NCBI GenBank assembly: GCA_937879965.1
Contig: CALFMP010000022.1
Coordinates: 1 to 64,000 of the forward strand
Length of the DNA stretch: 64,000 nucleotides
From: QKMZ01 sp012965515
GTDB taxonomy: Bacteria > Cyanobacteriota > Vampirovibrionia > Obscuribacterales > Obscuribacteraceae
Direction: 5' to 3'
This document shows positions 62,747 through 64,000 of this stretch, piece after piece. The translations under genes and the position numbers were made by a program. The notes under the pieces were generated by a model. The model was not told where the DNA came from. It searched no databases and was given only the letters and a program-made list of their open reading frames with translations. Numbering within the stretch: position 1 is the stretch's first letter; every line of letters begins with the position of its first letter.

Positions 62747-63196
62747 TTAGTAGTTATCGTCGTAAGGAACAACGAAGCCCTTGCCCTGGAAGATCATGCT
62801 ATGGCTGCCTGAGTGAGGGCTCGGATAGCCAACAAAACCGTGATGCATGCCATAGAACAAACCATGTCTTGCACCATAAAGTCCGCCGGCCAGGAGTCCT
62901 ACAGGACCGCCGACCAAGCCGCCGGCTACCAATTCATAGGTGCCGTCTTCTTTGCCGAGGTTGCGGGAAACCATCTTTGTGCCGCCAATCGCGCCCTTGA
63001 TTGCATCTTGGAATGCAGCAGTCGGAACATCCCAGATGGTTGTTACGGCCATGCTGACCAATCTGCAAGGGAAGTAAGCGATTTCGTAATACACACGCGC
63101 CGATTCAGGGCGCTCCGGATAGGCAAAGCTCGGAGCTGCTACCGAAGTAAGCAGACCAGCCGCCAAGAGTAACGAGGAAAGGACCTTCTTACGCAT
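62747..63196 (-). CDS. Small exported glycine-zipper-like protein, trio member 1
   Basis: 149 residues. Signal peptide (RKKVLSSLLLAAGLLTSVAA, cleavage near SFA-YP). The mature part has an amphipathic region (VYYEIAYFPCRLVSMAVTTI), then a Gly-rich helical stretch of GxxxG pattern (ELVAGGLVGGPVGLLAGGLY, GARHGLFYGMHHGF) and a polar tail. Homologous in its Gly-rich core to the next two genes. ATG 63196 is preferred with GGTGAAAATA upstream; ATG 63208 adds four residues. Function unknown; glycine zippers often insert in or oligomerise at membranes. Confidence 0.75.
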   Translation of the reverse strand: MRKKVLSSLLLAAGLLTSVAAPSFAYPERPESARVYYEIAYFPCRLVSMAVTTIWDVPTAAFQDAIKGAIGGTKMVSRNLGKEDGTYELVAGGLVGGPVGLLAGGLYGARHGLFYGMHHGFVGYPSPHSGSHSMIFQGKGFVVPYDDNY

Positions 63197-63238
63197 TATT
63201 TTCACCATCTTTCCTATTTAAGTGGTTCAAAGGGGGGC

Positions 63239-63637
63239 TTATTTCTCTTCCATGGTCAGATAGGACCATCTGCTGTAGGGCTTTTCCCAGCCCTTCTTCC
63301 AGCCATGACCAAATCCATGGAATCCGCCGACAGCTCCGCCGACAATAGCTCCGCCTGTTCCGAATACCGGAGCGGCAGCTGCCAATTGTCCAGCGCCTTT
63401 TTCATCGCCGAATTTGCCTGCCCAGTGCTTTGTACCTTTGAGGGAGCCATGATAGCCGCCATCAATAGGACCACTGATGAGACCAGTAACCAATGCGCCT
63501 TCCAAAGCACCTGCTGTTCTGAAAGGAGCTTGCAAAACCCACATAACCGGTTTTGCTTCGTAGTCAAGCGCGAGAGCAGGAGCTACTGCACTCACGGCGA
63601 CCAACGCCGAAAAAACGATACGACCGATTGATTTCAT
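63239..63637 (-). CDS. Small exported glycine-zipper-like protein, trio member 2
   Basis: 132 residues. Signal peptide (KSIGRIVFSALVAVSAVAPA, cleavage near ALA-LD). Core FGDEKGAGQLAAAAPVFGTG, a GGAIVGGAVGG zipper and the C-terminal block GWKKGWEKPYSRWSYLTMEE shared with member 3. ATG 63637 chosen with GGTGG 8 nt upstream; ATG 63652 adds five residues. Same order and strand as its paralogues, 42 bp upstream of member 1. Confidence 0.75.
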   Translation of the reverse strand: MKSIGRIVFSALVAVSAVAPALALDYEAKPVMWVLQAPFRTAGALEGALVTGLISGPIDGGYHGSLKGTKHWAGKFGDEKGAGQLAAAAPVFGTGGAIVGGAVGGFHGFGHGWKKGWEKPYSRWSYLTMEEK

Positions 63638-63704
63638 TGTTTTTACCACCATATTCCAGACTGCCCGTCAAACTGTTTGGCTCAATGCCAGGCAGTGCTA
63701 GTAA

Positions 63705-64000
63705 CTACTTCTCTTCGGTAACCAAATACGATTCAGTACTGAAAGGCTTTTCCCAGCCCTTCGAGAAGGCATGCTTAGCACCATGCAAAGCGCCGTAAGG
63801 GATGCCCCATACGAAACCTACTGGGAAACCAAGCAGTGCGCCTGCGATATTTTGTCCGGCGCCTTTGGAATCACCAAAGTGCTCGGCCAAAGTGCGCTGG
63901 CACTTCATAGGAACGCGGTACAGCGAATCAACAACGATTCCTTCTGGAACGTCGATGAGCAGACCGGTTGTTACCCCACCCAATCCAACCATATTGTGAA
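63705..64000 (-). CDS. Small glycine-zipper-like protein, trio member 3 (5' end beyond the window)
   Basis: At least 98 codons; the frame stays open to the right edge and no signal peptide is included, so the start lies outside. An ATG at 63992 is internal by homology. The core FGDSKGAGQNIAGALLGFPV and the ending KGWEKPFSTESYLVTEEK match member 2 closely. Confidence 0.72.
   Translation of the reverse strand, partial: HNMVGLGGVTTGLLIDVPEGIVVDSLYRVPMKCQRTLAEHFGDSKGAGQNIAGALLGFPVGFVWGIPYGALHGAKHAFSKGWEKPFSTESYLVTEEK

Noticed and set aside
1..64000. CRISPR arrays, insertion sequences, prophage or attachment sites
   Set aside because: I found no regularly spaced direct repeats, transposase, integrase or phage structural genes.

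Overview
The window reads as a chromosomal segment of an uncultured-type bacterium with a cell envelope (Sec signal peptides, a lipobox, many membrane anchors). It has moderate base composition and frequent GTG/TTG starts. The mix of very many TPR proteins, a Hanks-type kinase fused to TPRs, stand-alone GspE/MshEN N-terminal-like domains, PEP carboxylase and NADP isocitrate dehydrogenase would fit the non-photosynthetic cyanobacterial relatives (Vampirovibrionia/'Melainabacteria', e.g. Obscuribacterales). That placement is inference only. I see no rRNA, phage, transposase or CRISPR array; one tRNA-Leu(UAA) is present.

Layout. 1-5.1 kb: a giant minus-strand ORF running off the left edge, with two MshEN/T2SSE_N domains, an acidic linker and a Pro/Ala tail, preceded by a possible 42-codon leader ORF. 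5.2-8.7 kb: a PAS-only protein, a tail-anchored MshEN-repeat protein and a small membrane protein. 8.7-16 kb: a TPR protein, an AAA ATPase, a Ser/Thr kinase with TPRs and a lipoprotein. 16-21.5 kb: a DNMT2-like cytosine-C5 methyltransferase, a 1168-residue MshEN-repeat protein and a GGDEF protein with a destroyed signature. 21.6-24.3 kb: an Eis-like acetyltransferase, an XRE regulator and a TPR protein. 24.4-30.8 kb: a likely operon cupin(DUF985)-HD hydrolase-unknown-ppc-glycosidase. 30.9-32 kb: tandem duplicate small secreted proteins. 32-37 kb: M1 aminopeptidase, secreted protein, coiled-coil protein, rhodanese and small membrane protein. 37-41 kb: FAH-family enzyme, degenerate PRTase-like protein, VOC protein, tRNA-Leu, and unknown soluble and membrane proteins. 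41-50 kb: a J-like/MshEN protein and three TPR proteins, separated by long AT-rich intergenic regions with a repeated GTCGACAATA motif. 50-57 kb: CaiB-type CoA-transferase, DUF3592 protein, acyl-CoA ligase, icd and a TPR protein. 57-64 kb: a three-repeat secreted protein, an alpha/beta hydrolase with a structured leader, a site-2 protease, a D-aminoacylase-like amidohydrolase, a four-repeat MshEN protein and a tandem trio of small exported Gly-rich proteins, the last cut by the window edge.

The most unusual theme is five separate genes (1-4963, 6728-8140, 17235-20741, 41515-42168, 61126-62403) built from MshEN-like repeats. In characterised relatives this motif binds cyclic di-GMP at the N-terminus of secretion/pilus ATPases. 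None of these five contains an ATPase. Instead they carry low-complexity linkers, a tail anchor or a J-like domain, and one sits end-to-end with a GGDEF-fold protein that has lost its catalytic signature. This looks like a lineage-specific family of MshEN scaffold or receptor proteins whose ligand is unknown.
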